The notes below the pieces were generated by a model. It saw only the letters and a list, made by a program, of their open reading frames with translations, had not been told where the DNA came from and made no database searches. Positions 42,274 through 51,191 of a stretch of 64,000 nucleotides of DNA are shown here, piece by piece. The DNA is from Rhizobium binae (GTDB lineage Bacteria > Pseudomonadota > Alphaproteobacteria > Rhizobiales > Rhizobiaceae). Every line of letters starts with the position of its first letter. The stretch's first letter is position 1. A program made the translations under genes and the position numbers. Location of the stretch: contig NZ_CP071604.1 of assembly GCF_017357225.1 (NCBI RefSeq), positions 1,801,001-1,865,000 on the forward strand. Reading direction: 5' to 3'.

Positions 42274-43065
42274 TTACGAGGCCTTGGCTTCGAAGGCCGG
42301 AGCGAAGTCACCCAGCGTTTTCGCCTTGAGGATCATGCCGCCGATATCCTGCTCCACGATCGCTTCAAGATCGGCAAAACTGTCGATGACGTAGTAGATC
42401 GGCTGGAGGATGTCGATGCGGTAGGGGGTCCTGAGAACGCTCATCAGATCGAACGGCCGGAATTCGCACGCCGTCCCTTCGGTTGCCGCCTTGGCTTCGC
42501 TCGGCGACGAGACGATGCCGGCGCCGAAGCAGCGGCGGCCCTGAGCCGTGTTAATCAGGCCGAATTCGACGGTGAACCAGAAAATCCGGAACAGATGCCA
42601 GGAATAGCCCTTGCCGAGGCGCACGGCGGTTTCGCCGAAATGCCGGACGAAATTGGCATAGCTCTGGTTGGTCAGCAGTGGGCAATGGCCGAACACTTCG
42701 TGGAACAGATCTGGCTCCTCGATATAGTCGATATGTTCGCGGCGGCGCAGGAAAGTGGCGAGCGGGAACTTGCCTTGAGAGAGAAGCTCATAAAAGCGTG
42801 AGGGCGGGATGAGCGCCGGCACGCCTTCTACGCCGAAGCCGGTGGTTTCGTGCAGGCGTCTGTCCACATCGAGAAGCTGAGGCACTTTCTCCGGCTTCAA
42901 GCCCAGCAGTTTGACGCCATCCAGATATTCCTGGCAGGCCGTGTCGGCCAATATCTTCATCTGACGCCGGTAGAGTTCGCCCCAGATCGCATCTTCCTCG
43001 GGCGTGTAGTCATAGAGGCCGTCGGGGCCTGGCAGTTTGGCGGTGTAGCTGCTTTCCTTGGTCAT
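42274..43065 (-). CDS. phhA: Phenylalanine 4-monooxygenase
   Basis: This 263-aa pterin-dependent aromatic amino-acid hydroxylase converts phenylalanine to tyrosine. The iron ligands are His122 and His127 in DLFHEVFGHCPLL and Glu167 in FWFTVEFGL. The length matches the bacterial monomeric form. The frame extends to 43407, but ATG 43065 has GGGGAGG upstream and starts the family. It is divergent from an Lrp-type regulator at 43190, and it heads the tyrosine degradation genes that follow. Confidence 0.95.
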   Translation of the reverse strand: MTKESSYTAKLPGPDGLYDYTPEEDAIWGELYRRQMKILADTACQEYLDGVKLLGLKPEKVPQLLDVDRRLHETTGFGVEGVPALIPPSRFYELLSQGKFPLATFLRRREHIDYIEEPDLFHEVFGHCPLLTNQSYANFVRHFGETAVRLGKGYSWHLFRIFWFTVEFGLINTAQGRRCFGAGIVSSPSEAKAATEGTACEFRPFDLMSVLRTPYRIDILQPIYYVIDSFADLEAIVEQDIGGMILKAKTLGDFAPAFEAKAS

Positions 43066-43160
43066 TGGCTGATCCTCCCCAGGTATGACGACGTCGCTGT
43101 CATTATCCTCCAGCTTTGCCGGATTTTCTTTTCTTTCGTGCTGGCTCTTGCCATTATGAT

Positions 43161-43173
43161 GGGAAATATTCCC
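43161..43173. promoter_or_regulatory. Inverted repeat between phhA and its Lrp regulator
   Basis: The arms GGGAA and TTCCC flank ATA (43161-43173), and a second short arm pair CCCA/TGGG (43171-43182) overlaps it. The site sits just upstream of the regulator start and 100 bp from phhA. It is a plausible Lrp/AsnC operator by position. Confidence 0.45.
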
Positions 43174-43189
43174 AAATATGGGGCTTAAA

Positions 43190-43651
43190 ATGAAAGAAAC
43201 TGGGAGCTTTCGCCGAACTCTGCTGCAACTCATCCAGGCTGACGGCAGCCTGTCGCTGGCTGACCTGGCGGCGAAGGCCGGCATGTCGCAGAGTTCGGCT
43301 TGGCGGAAGATCCAGGAACTGGAAGCCGATGGTGTCATCCGCAAACGCGTGACGCTGCTCGATCCCGGCAAACTCGACCTCAAGCTCTGCGTGATCGCGC
43401 ATGTCACGCTGGAGGATCACCACGAAGAGGCGGTCGCCTCTTTCGCTTCGGTAGTGCTGGAGCGGCCAGAGATCATGGAGTGCTACGCCTTGTCGGGCGC
43501 GTTTGATTACATGCTGAAAATCCGGGCGAGGGACGTCGAAAGCTACGAAGCCTTCATGACGCGCTACCTCATGCGCAACCCGCATGTGCGCACCGTGGTC
43601 TCGAGCTTCGTACTGCGCGAGTTGAAATTCTCGACTGAACTGCCGCTCTGA
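43190..43651 (+). CDS. Lrp/AsnC family regulator (phhA side)
   Basis: This 153-aa regulator has an N-terminal HTH (SLADLAAKAGMSQSSAWRKI) and a C-terminal RAM ligand domain (CYALSGAFDYMLKIRARDVE). Being divergent from phhA, it probably activates phhA in response to phenylalanine or tyrosine. ATG 43190 has GGGG at good spacing; ATG 43178 in the same frame is the alternative and would overlap the operator. Confidence 0.9.
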   Translation: MKETGSFRRTLLQLIQADGSLSLADLAAKAGMSQSSAWRKIQELEADGVIRKRVTLLDPGKLDLKLCVIAHVTLEDHHEEAVASFASVVLERPEIMECYALSGAFDYMLKIRARDVESYEAFMTRYLMRNPHVRTVVSSFVLRELKFSTELPL

Positions 43652-43678
43652 CGTTTGTCGCGAGACGATTACCCTCAG

Positions 43679-44173
43679 TCAGCGTGTGCCGTCGCCGTGC
43701 CAACTCCCCGGCACCGGAAAACCTTCGAAAGTCTTCAGCGTGTCGAGCACGATCGACGTCTTCACGTGCTGCACCGAGTCGTGCGGCAAGAGAACGTCGT
43801 TGACGAATTTGGAGAGGTCGGCGAGCCCGCGTGTCGCCACCTTCAGGTGGTAGTCCATTTCGCCGGTCAGCGCATACGCTTCGAGAACCTCCGGCAGCCC
43901 ATTGATCAATTGGGAAAACCGCCGGGCATTGTCCCTGTTGTGGGTCGCAAGCGTCACGGAAATGACCACCAGCATATCCAGCCCGAGTTTTTCCCGATCG
44001 AGGTAGGCGCGGTAGCTGCGGATATAGCCCTCGGCTTCCAGCCGCGCGCGCCGGCGCGAGCATTGAGAGGGTGAAAGCGCAATGCGATCGCCCAGTTCGT
44101 TGTTCGTCAGCCTGCCGTCTTTCTGAAGTTCCTTGAGCAGGCGCAGATCCGTTTTGTCGAGCTGTTCATTCAT
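43679..44173 (-). CDS. Lrp/AsnC family regulator (hpd side)
   Basis: This 164-aa regulator has an HTH in residues 1-50 (LTNNELGDRIALSPSQCSRR) and a RAM domain with YALTGEMDYHLKVATRG. It is divergent from hpd and has a palindromic site in the gap. It probably controls the hpd-hmgA-fahA-maiA genes in response to an aromatic amino acid or keto acid. ATG 44173 has GAGGTG upstream. Confidence 0.92.
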   Translation of the reverse strand: MNEQLDKTDLRLLKELQKDGRLTNNELGDRIALSPSQCSRRRARLEAEGYIRSYRAYLDREKLGLDMLVVISVTLATHNRDNARRFSQLINGLPEVLEAYALTGEMDYHLKVATRGLADLSKFVNDVLLPHDSVQHVKTSIVLDTLKTFEGFPVPGSWHGDGTR

Positions 44174-44200
44174 TGCGCAACACCTCAAAAATACTCACAA

Positions 44201-44275
44201 ACTGTGCATAATATCTTCTGATGGTATAAAGAATGCAAGAACGTTGCGCGCATTTTGGTCCACACTGTGCACAGT
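44201..44275. promoter_or_regulatory. Operator region of hpd and its Lrp regulator
   Basis: A perfect 12-bp palindrome ACTGTGCACAGT at 44264-44275 and an imperfect copy ACTGTGCATA at 44201-44210 lie in the divergent gap. They are about 63 bp (six helical turns) apart, which suits looping by an octameric Lrp-type protein. The palindrome sits 26 bp before the hpd start. Confidence 0.6.
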
Positions 44276-44301
44276 CAAGCTCCAATCTTCAGGAGGAGAA
44301 A

Positions 44302-45411
44302 ATGGGCCCTTTCCCACATGATGCGCCGCCGTCGGAAATCACCGCCGACAATCCGGCCGGCACCGACGGCTTCGAATTCGTCGAGTTCGCTCATCCCGAA
44401 CCAGAAAAGCTCAGCGAGCTCTTCACACGCATGGGCTACGCTGCCGTCGCCAGGCATAAGACCAAAGACATCACGGTCTGGCGCCAGGGCGACATCAACT
44501 ATATCGTCAATGCCGAGCCCGGCAGTCACGCCGCCCGCTTCGTCGAAAAGCACGGTCCCTGCGCCCCCTCGATGGCCTGGCGTGTCGTCGACGCCAAACA
44601 CGCTTTCGACCATGCGGTCTCGAAAGGCGCCGTTCCCTATGAAGGCGATGACAAGATGCTGGACGTCCCGGCAATTGTTGGCATTGGCGGCTCGCTGCTT
44701 TATTTCGTCGAGACCTATGGCGCCAAGGGATCGGCCTACGACTCCGAATTCGATTGGCTGGGCGAGCCTAATCCGCGCCCGGAAGGGATCGGCTTCTACT
44801 ATCTCGACCACCTCACGCACAATGTCTTCCGCGGCAACATGGACAAGTGGTGGGATTTCTACCGCGAGCTGTTCAATTTCAAGCAGATTCACTTCTTCGA
44901 TATTGACGGCCGCATCACCGGTCTGGTCAGCCGCGCCATCACCTCGCCCTGCGGCAAGATCCGCATCCCGCTGAATGAATCGAAGGACGACACCAGCCAG
45001 ATCGAGGAATATCTGAAGAAGTACCGGGGCGAGGGCATCCAGCACATCGCCGTCGGCACCGAGGATATTTATAGGGCCACGGACCGGCTTGCCGACAACG
45101 GCCTGCGCTTCATGCCGGGACCGCCGGAGACCTATTACGACATGTCCTATGAACGTGTGAATGGCCACAGTGAACCCATCGAGCGCATGAAGAAGCACGG
45201 CATACTCATCGACGGCGAAGGTGTGGTGAATGGCGGCATGACGAAGATCCTGCTGCAGATCTTCTCGAAAACCGTCATCGGCCCGATCTTCTTCGAATTC
45301 ATTCAGCGCAAGGGTGACGAGGGTTTCGGCGAAGGCAATTTCCGCGCTCTTTTCGAGTCGATCGAGGCCGATCAGATCAAGCGTGGTGTCATCGGGACCG
45401 CAGCGGAGTAA
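44302..45411 (+). CDS. hpd: 4-hydroxyphenylpyruvate dioxygenase
   Basis: This 369-aa non-haem iron dioxygenase turns 4-hydroxyphenylpyruvate into homogentisate. The metal ligands are seen as His in DHLTHNV, His in IQHIAVGTEDIY and Glu in FFEFIQRKG. ATG 44302 has AGGAGGAG upstream. It is the first gene of the homogentisate operon. Confidence 0.96.
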   Translation: MGPFPHDAPPSEITADNPAGTDGFEFVEFAHPEPEKLSELFTRMGYAAVARHKTKDITVWRQGDINYIVNAEPGSHAARFVEKHGPCAPSMAWRVVDAKHAFDHAVSKGAVPYEGDDKMLDVPAIVGIGGSLLYFVETYGAKGSAYDSEFDWLGEPNPRPEGIGFYYLDHLTHNVFRGNMDKWWDFYRELFNFKQIHFFDIDGRITGLVSRAITSPCGKIRIPLNESKDDTSQIEEYLKKYRGEGIQHIAVGTEDIYRATDRLADNGLRFMPGPPETYYDMSYERVNGHSEPIERMKKHGILIDGEGVVNGGMTKILLQIFSKTVIGPIFFEFIQRKGDEGFGEGNFRALFESIEADQIKRGVIGTAAE

Positions 45412-45423
45412 ACTCTGCTGCCC

Positions 45424-45445
45424 CCGCGTGTCTGAAGGCACGCGG
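45424..45445 (+). terminator. Stem-loop between hpd and hmgA
   Basis: A 7-bp stem CCGCGTG/CACGCGG (45424-45430 with 45439-45445) lies in the 79-bp gap. There is no T run. It probably tunes mRNA levels and does not end transcription fully. Confidence 0.4.
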
Positions 45446-45490
45446 ACGCCGGAGTTTTCGGGACTTGAGTTTTGGGGGAGGAGTTGAGCA

Positions 45491-46852
45491 ATGGACCAGA
45501 CATCGATCCAGGCTTCCAGCGGTGAAACGGCGGCGGCCGACCAACTGAAATATATGCCGGGCTTCGGCAACGACTTCGAAACCGAGTCGCTTCCCGGCGC
45601 ACTGCCGCAGGGCCAGAACAGCCCGCAGAAATGCAATTACGGCCTCTATGCCGAGCAGCTTTCCGGCTCGCCGTTTACCGCCCCGCGCGGGACCAACGAA
45701 AGATCTTGGCTTTACCGCATTCGCCCGAGCGTGCGCCACACGCGCCGCTTCTCCAACGCTTCCTATCCGCTCTGGAAGACCGCGCCCTGCCTCGACGAGC
45801 ATTCGCTGCCTCTCGGTCAGCTTCGCTGGGACCCTATCCCTGCGCCGACCGAAAGACTGAATTTTCTGGAAGGCGTACGGACGATTACGACGGCAGGCGA
45901 CGCCACGACCCAGGTGGGCATGTCGGCGCACGCCTATGTCTTCAACGAGGACATGGTCGATGACTATTTCTTCAATGCCGATGGCGAACTGCTGATCGTG
46001 CCGCAGCTCGGCGCCATCCGGGTGTTCACGGAAATGGGCATCATGGATGTCGAGCCATCGGAAATATGCCTCGTCCCCCGCGGCATGATGTTCAAGATCC
46101 TCACCTCAGGCACGCAGATGGCCTGGCGTGGTTATATATGCGAGAACTACGGCGCCAAATTCACGCTGCCGGAGCGGGGCCCGATCGGCGCCAACTGCCT
46201 GGCAAACCCGCGCGATTTCAAGACGCCTGTCGCCGCCTACGAGGACAAGGAGAAGCCCTGCCGCGTGCGTGTGAAGTGGTGCGGAAAATTCTATGTCACC
46301 GAAATCGGCCATTCGCCGCTCGATGTCGTGGCCTGGCACGGCAATTATGCCCCGTTCAAATACGATCTCAGGACATTTTCTCCGGTCGGCGCCATCCTCT
46401 TTGACCATCCCGATCCGTCGATCTTTTCGGTGCTGACCGCGCCGACGGAAGATGCGGGTACGGCGAATGTCGATTTCGTGATCTTTCCGCCGCGCTGGCT
46501 GGTGGCCGAGCATACCTTCCGTCCGCCCTGGTATCACCGCAACATCATGAGTGAGTTCATGGGGCTGATCCATGGTCAGTATGACGCCAAGGAGGAGGGC
46601 TTCGTGCCGGGCGGCATGAGCCTGCACAACATGATGCTGCCGCACGGCCCGGATGCGCTCGCCTTCGAAAAGGCAGCCAATGCCGAGCTCAAACCGGTGA
46701 AGCTCGATCACACCATTGCTTTCATGTTCGAGACCCGATACCCGCAGCAGCTGACGAAATACGCCGCCGAGTTGGAAACGCTGCAGGAGGATTACCTTGA
46801 ATGTTGGGACGGGTTGGAACGCAAGTTCGACGGGACGCCAGGCATCAAGTGA
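45491..46852 (+). CDS. hmgA: Homogentisate 1,2-dioxygenase
   Basis: This 453-aa ring-cleaving dioxygenase converts homogentisate to maleylacetoacetate. It has the N-terminal [20 protein letters not shown] and the metal-binding region [18 protein letters not shown] (Glu and His ligands), all as in the HgmA family. ATG 45491 follows GGGGGAGGAG. Confidence 0.97.
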   Translation: MDQTSIQASSGETAAADQLKYMPGFGNDFETESLPGALPQGQNSPQKCNYGLYAEQLSGSPFTAPRGTNERSWLYRIRPSVRHTRRFSNASYPLWKTAPCLDEHSLPLGQLRWDPIPAPTERLNFLEGVRTITTAGDATTQVGMSAHAYVFNEDMVDDYFFNADGELLIVPQLGAIRVFTEMGIMDVEPSEICLVPRGMMFKILTSGTQMAWRGYICENYGAKFTLPERGPIGANCLANPRDFKTPVAAYEDKEKPCRVRVKWCGKFYVTEIGHSPLDVVAWHGNYAPFKYDLRTFSPVGAILFDHPDPSIFSVLTAPTEDAGTANVDFVIFPPRWLVAEHTFRPPWYHRNIMSEFMGLIHGQYDAKEEGFVPGGMSLHNMMLPHGPDALAFEKAANAELKPVKLDHTIAFMFETRYPQQLTKYAAELETLQEDYLECWDGLERKFDGTPGIK

Positions 46853-46902
46853 TAACCTCGAGCCAAGATCGCCCACGTTTTCTCCGGCACCGGATTTGAG
46901 AG

Positions 46903-47928
46903 ATGAAGCTTGCAACGTTAAGAGATTCCACCCGGGACGGCCGCCTCGTCGTCGTTTCCCGCGACCTGACCCGCTGCTCGGAAGTCGGTCATATCGCCCG
47001 CACGCTGCAGGCAGCACTCGACGACTGGGAGCATGTGGCGCCGAGACTTGCGGGGATTGCCGAAGGCATCGAGACCGGCGCCCAGCCGACGACGCGGTTT
47101 CACGAACACGACGCCGCATCGCCTTTGCCGCGCGCCTATCAATGGGCCGACGGCTCGGCCTACGTCAACCATGTGGAGCTGGTGCGCAAGGCGCGCGGCG
47201 CCGAAATGCCGGCAAGCTTCTGGACCGATCCGCTGATGTATCAAGGCGGCTCGGATGGTTTCCTCGCGCCGCGAGATCCGATCCTCGCGGCGGATGAGGC
47301 CTATGGGATCGACATGGAGGGAGAGGTTGCCGTTATCACCGGCGACGTTACCATGGGAGCCAGCCCCGAGGCTGCGCGCGGCGCCATCCAGCTGCTGATG
47401 CTCGTCAACGACGTGTCGCTGCGCGGCCTGATCCCCGAGGAGCTTGCCAAGGGCTTCGGTTTCTTCCAGTCCAAGCCGGCCTCGGCCTTTTCTCCGGTCG
47501 CGGTGACGCCGGACGAGCTCGGCGACGCCTGGGATGGCGGCAAGCTGCATCTGCCGCTGCTCGTCAGCCTGAACGGCAAGCCTTTCGGCAAGGCCAATGC
47601 CGGGATCGACATGACCTTCGATTTCGGCCAGCTGATCGCCCATGCCGCCAAAACCCGTCGTCTCAGCGCCGGAACGATCATCGGCTCGGGAACGGTTTCC
47701 AACAAGCGGGAGGGCGGCCCGGGCCGGCCGATCGAAGACGGTGGTGACGGCTATTCCTGCATCGCCGAAATCCGGATGATCGAGACGATCGAAACCGGCT
47801 CGCCGAAAACCCCCTTCATGCAGTTCGGCGACCAGGTCCGCATCGAGATGAAGGATCGTGCCGGCCATTCGATCTTCGGCGCGATCGAGCAGACCGTCGA
47901 ACGCTATGGAGGAGAGGGGGCGCAATGA
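46903..47928 (+). CDS. fahA: Fumarylacetoacetate hydrolase family protein
   Basis: This 341-aa FAA hydrolase is of the short bacterial type and cleaves fumarylacetoacetate to fumarate and acetoacetate. It has EAYGIDMEGEVAVITGD, with the metal-binding acidic residues, and GTIIGSGTVSNK. It sits between hmgA and maiA and overlaps maiA by 4 bp (ATGA), which supports the role strongly. Confidence 0.92.
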   Translation: MKLATLRDSTRDGRLVVVSRDLTRCSEVGHIARTLQAALDDWEHVAPRLAGIAEGIETGAQPTTRFHEHDAASPLPRAYQWADGSAYVNHVELVRKARGAEMPASFWTDPLMYQGGSDGFLAPRDPILAADEAYGIDMEGEVAVITGDVTMGASPEAARGAIQLLMLVNDVSLRGLIPEELAKGFGFFQSKPASAFSPVAVTPDELGDAWDGGKLHLPLLVSLNGKPFGKANAGIDMTFDFGQLIAHAAKTRRLSAGTIIGSGTVSNKREGGPGRPIEDGGDGYSCIAEIRMIETIETGSPKTPFMQFGDQVRIEMKDRAGHSIFGAIEQTVERYGGEGAQ

Positions 47929-48557
47929 GCGAGGTCGTTCTCTATGACTATTGGCGATCGTCGGCGAGCTATCGCGTCCGCATCGCGCTCAACCTGCTGG
48001 AGATCGATTACAGGACGGTGCCGGTCAATCTCTTGGAGGCAGCCCACAGAAGGCCGGACTATCTCACGCTCAACCCGCAGGGGCTGGTGCCGACGCTCGT
48101 GATCGACGGACAAATTCTCACCCAGTCGCTGGCCATCATCGAATACCTGGCCGAGCTTCGGCCGGAATGCGGATTGCTGCCATCCGATATTGCCGATCGC
48201 CGAAAGGTGCGGGCGCTTGCCTATGCGGTTGCCATGGACATCCATCCGATCTGTAATCTGCATGTCGTGGCGCATCTGATCGAAGTGACCGAGAGGCCCT
48301 ACGCCCGCGAGGAGTGGATGAAGCATTTCATCGCCGACGGACTTGGCAAACTCGAAGCCATGATCGGCGAAGCCGGCGGAACCTTCAGTTTCGGCGATAC
48401 ACCGACGATGGCGGATCTCTGCCTGGTCCCACAGGTCTACAATGCCCGTCGCTGGGGCGTCGATATCACGGATTTCAAGCGCATCATTGCGATCGATGCC
48501 AGGTGCGCCGAACTGCCGGCCTTCCGGGCGGCGCATCCCGACCGCGTGAATTCGTGA
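47925..48557 (+). CDS. maiA: Maleylacetoacetate isomerase (zeta-class GST)
   Basis: This 210-aa glutathione-dependent isomerase has the zeta-GST active-site motif YWRSSASYRVRIALN at the N-terminus, then LNPQGLVPTL and QSLAIIEYL for glutathione binding. It converts maleylacetoacetate to fumarylacetoacetate. It completes the pathway encoded from hpd onward. Confidence 0.94.
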   Translation: MSEVVLYDYWRSSASYRVRIALNLLEIDYRTVPVNLLEAAHRRPDYLTLNPQGLVPTLVIDGQILTQSLAIIEYLAELRPECGLLPSDIADRRKVRALAYAVAMDIHPICNLHVVAHLIEVTERPYAREEWMKHFIADGLGKLEAMIGEAGGTFSFGDTPTMADLCLVPQVYNARRWGVDITDFKRIIAIDARCAELPAFRAAHPDRVNS

Positions 48558-48579
48558 CGTCACCGGTGGGGACAACGCA

Positions 48580-49073
48580 TCAGCCTGAGGCCGGGCGGCC
48601 GGCTGGCGAGCCTACGCGTCCCGCCACTATCGCAGCCTGGCCCAACCGCTTGCCCGTTTCATCGACGAGCTGCCAGACGGTCACCTTCTCGATCCAGAAA
48701 CGACGGCCCGATTTCGCGATCCTGAGGCCGCGGCCATTCTCGACAAAACCATCGCGGGTCACGCTATCCAGCAGCCGCTGACGCTCGGCGCGGTCTGGCT
48801 GCTCGGCCGAGAGCCGCGACGGCAGCGTGATGAATTCGTCCCAGTTGTATTCGAAGCAGCTTTGCGCGGTCCTGTTCGCGTAGATGAAGCGCGGATCGGG
48901 CTCGGCATTATGGGCGAGGACCGCGTAAGGCGCATGGTCGCAAAGCCAGCCCGGCCCCTGACCGTCCCGGACAAGACGCCGGCCGACGATGCGCTGGTAG
49001 CTACAGTCAGAAGCGAGAAGAAATCGGGATCGCTCCTCAGGTCAAGGGTGTGATTGTCATAGGTAGAAGTCAC
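48580..49073 (-). pseudogene. MEKHLA-domain protein, interrupted by a frameshift
   Basis: The minus strand codes for a MEKHLA-type PAS-related protein in two frames. The N-terminal 22 residues (MTSTYDNHTLDLRSDPDFF...) are in one frame. From the change near 49012-49018 the other frame gives SYQRIVGRRLVRDGQG, HAPYAVLAHNAEPDPRFIYAN and SRLSAEQPDRAERQRLLDSV. One missing base restores a continuous 160-residue protein, so this is either a recent pseudogene or an assembly error. Confidence 0.72.
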
Positions 49074-49181
49074 GACGTGTCTCGCGGGTCAGATGCTTCG
49101 GCGCAGCCGTGGTGGTGCAGCTTGCCTTAATGAGGGCGAGGCGATCATCCAAGGGGACTGTCGCAAAGCGAAAGCAATGGA

Positions 49182-49490
49182 TTAACAGCCGTCCAGTGCC
49201 GTGATCTTTGAGACCAGCGTCTTGCCAAACGCGTAGGTGGTTTGGACATCGGCGCGGCCCTGGCAACGGCCGCCATCACTGGTGACGTATTCGTAGGAAG
49301 CCCGGACATTATCATCACCGCGCAGTGCCGTGCCGGTGAGCTTGAGCGGCTGCGACATCGCGCCGAAGAAGGCGTGGATCGACCCTTCGTTGAACGAACC
49401 CTTGCCACGCTTTTCCGGAATGACCAGCGCCGAGGCGGTTTCACCATCGGCTGCTGCGAGCGCAGAGTAGAAAGCCGTCACCGTGCGCAT
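49182..49490 (-). pseudogene. Fragment of a secreted protein related to the one at 58344
   Basis: These 102 residues (AFYSALAAADGETASALVIPEK and onward) match, at residue-pattern level, the C-terminal half of the protein at 58344-59090 (AFYAALHSGDGALASSYVVPEK). The signal peptide and N-terminal half are missing, and a stop codon lies a short distance upstream in frame. It is probably a truncated paralogue. The product could still be made from the ATG at 49490, without export. Confidence 0.55.
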
Positions 49491-49646
49491 GGGATCGTGC
49501 GGAAACGTCTTGCCCCCCTCGGACGCCGGATCGGGAAAGAGGCCTACGCCGATCTCGCCTTAAATCCGCTATGACATTTCTTCGCGCGGGTCTCGATCTG
49601 ATATACCGCGAATGTCGACATCCTTTTTAACGTGATACGACAGAGC

Positions 49647-50915
49647 ATGTCAGAAGACGAGCATCCTGAGGAAAACAGCGTCCTGTCTGGATCTGACGAA
49701 CCTGAGAAGCCGCCCGAGCGCTACCAACTCGGTCTTTGCCTTTCGGGCGGCGGCTATCGAGCCATGCTCTTCCATGCGGGATCGCTTGCCCGGCTGAACG
49801 AGGCCGGTCTTCTGGCGAAGCTCGATATGATCTCCTCGGTATCGGGCGGATCCATCGCATCCGGCCTGCTCGCCTATGTCTGGCCACGGCTGGTCTTTCA
49901 GAACGGGGTCGCCGTCAATTTCAGGGTCGAATATCTGGATCGCATTCTGGCCTTCAGCCAGGTCTTTGCGGATGGGCCCAGCTTCCTGAAAGGCGTGTTC
50001 AACCCCTTCTCGAGTGCGGCAGAAGAAGCCGCCAACCTCTACGAACGATACCTGTTCGGCGGAAAGTCACCAAGCTTGCAGGACCTGCCGGAATCGCCCT
50101 GGTTCGTCTTCTGCGCCAGCAATCTCAGCACCGGTTCGCTCTTCCGGATGTCCAACCGCTATGTCGCGGATTACCGGATCGGCGTGTCGTTTCACCCGGC
50201 ATTGTCGCTCGCGACCGCGGTTGCCGCCTCCGCCGCATTCCCACCCGTGCTGTCGCCGCTGCGATTGGACCTGACGCAGTTTTCCTGGAAAAAGGAAAAG
50301 CTCGATGACACCGTCGGCGAACCGGTCGCTCCGGGCCGCGCAATATTGAGCGACGGCGGCGTCTACGACAATCACGGCATCGAGCCGGCGCTGAAACGCT
50401 GCGACTGTCTGCTTGTCAGCGATGCCGGCGCGCCCTGGCGCTCATCGACTGGCGGATACTGGAACTATCTGATCCAGCTCAAGCGCGTTCTCGATACGAC
50501 GGACAATCAAGTGCGGTCGTTGCGGCGTCGAGACCTGATCGGCGGCTTCAAGGCTGCAAAACAGGCGGATAGGCTGGGCCTCGACGATCTCGCGAAATCG
50601 GTGTTGCGTGCAAGGACCCATGGCGTCTACTGGTCGATCGACAGCAAGGACGCCGAACTCAAGCCATACGCCTCTTACACGCTGCCGCCATCATCGGTCG
50701 TTCCCTCTGAGGTCGGCACCTATCTCCATTTCCTCGGCGTGAAGGAGACCGAGCATCTGACGAACTGGGGGCACTACGTCTGTGACGCGATGCTCAACCG
50801 GTTCTATCAATCGCACTTGGCGCCATCGTCCGGGCCGCCGCTGGCCGCCGGCGCCGTGAAGCCGTCCTGGACGGCGAGGGCGAGCAAGCGCCTATTCGAC
50901 ATTCTGCCCTTGTGA
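49647..50915 (+). CDS. Patatin-like phospholipase
   Basis: This 422-aa patatin-fold lipase has the oxyanion loop LCLSGGGYRAMLFHAG (about residues 30-45), the nucleophile region SSVSGGSIASG with Ser66, and the catalytic Asp in LSDGGVYDN. There is no signal or membrane segment, so it acts in the cytoplasm or is exported by another route. Single patatins can be lipid effectors of signalling or defence operons, but no nucleotide cyclase is next to this one. ATG 49647 is preferred; GTG 49632 is in frame. Confidence 0.85.
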   Translation: MSEDEHPEENSVLSGSDEPEKPPERYQLGLCLSGGGYRAMLFHAGSLARLNEAGLLAKLDMISSVSGGSIASGLLAYVWPRLVFQNGVAVNFRVEYLDRILAFSQVFADGPSFLKGVFNPFSSAAEEAANLYERYLFGGKSPSLQDLPESPWFVFCASNLSTGSLFRMSNRYVADYRIGVSFHPALSLATAVAASAAFPPVLSPLRLDLTQFSWKKEKLDDTVGEPVAPGRAILSDGGVYDNHGIEPALKRCDCLLVSDAGAPWRSSTGGYWNYLIQLKRVLDTTDNQVRSLRRRDLIGGFKAAKQADRLGLDDLAKSVLRARTHGVYWSIDSKDAELKPYASYTLPPSSVVPSEVGTYLHFLGVKETEHLTNWGHYVCDAMLNRFYQSHLAPSSGPPLAAGAVKPSWTARASKRLFDILPL

Positions 50916-51191
50916 CAAGGGCCGGAGGTACCGGCCAAGGAGTGCTCGAAGGCGGAACCCTGACCGGGTGAGGGAAGCGGCTGCCGGGCGTGTAGCATCC
51001 ACCATATAGGGAAGAGATGCCCGCAATGGGATTACCTTGTTGAGCCGATCCCAATTCGTTGACGAAAACGGGTTCTCCGGCCAGGTCGGCGCTGTCGAAC
51101 CATTCTGCCGTGGAAGGCCCGTTCCGGACCGGCGCGGGAAATCGGGACCGTGCACCATGTCCACCAAATTCAACACCGGAAAGTGGCCTTA
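50916..51191. other. Intergenic gap without supported genes
   Basis: I see no gene, clear hairpin or operator in this 276-bp stretch between the converging patatin and phosphatase genes. The short frames on both strands have no protein features. Confidence 0.5.

Noticed and set aside
49647..50915. CBASS-type patatin effector
   Set aside because: No cyclic-nucleotide synthase, HORMA or ubiquitin-like partner is next to it; the neighbours are a gene fragment and a SixA-like phosphatase.
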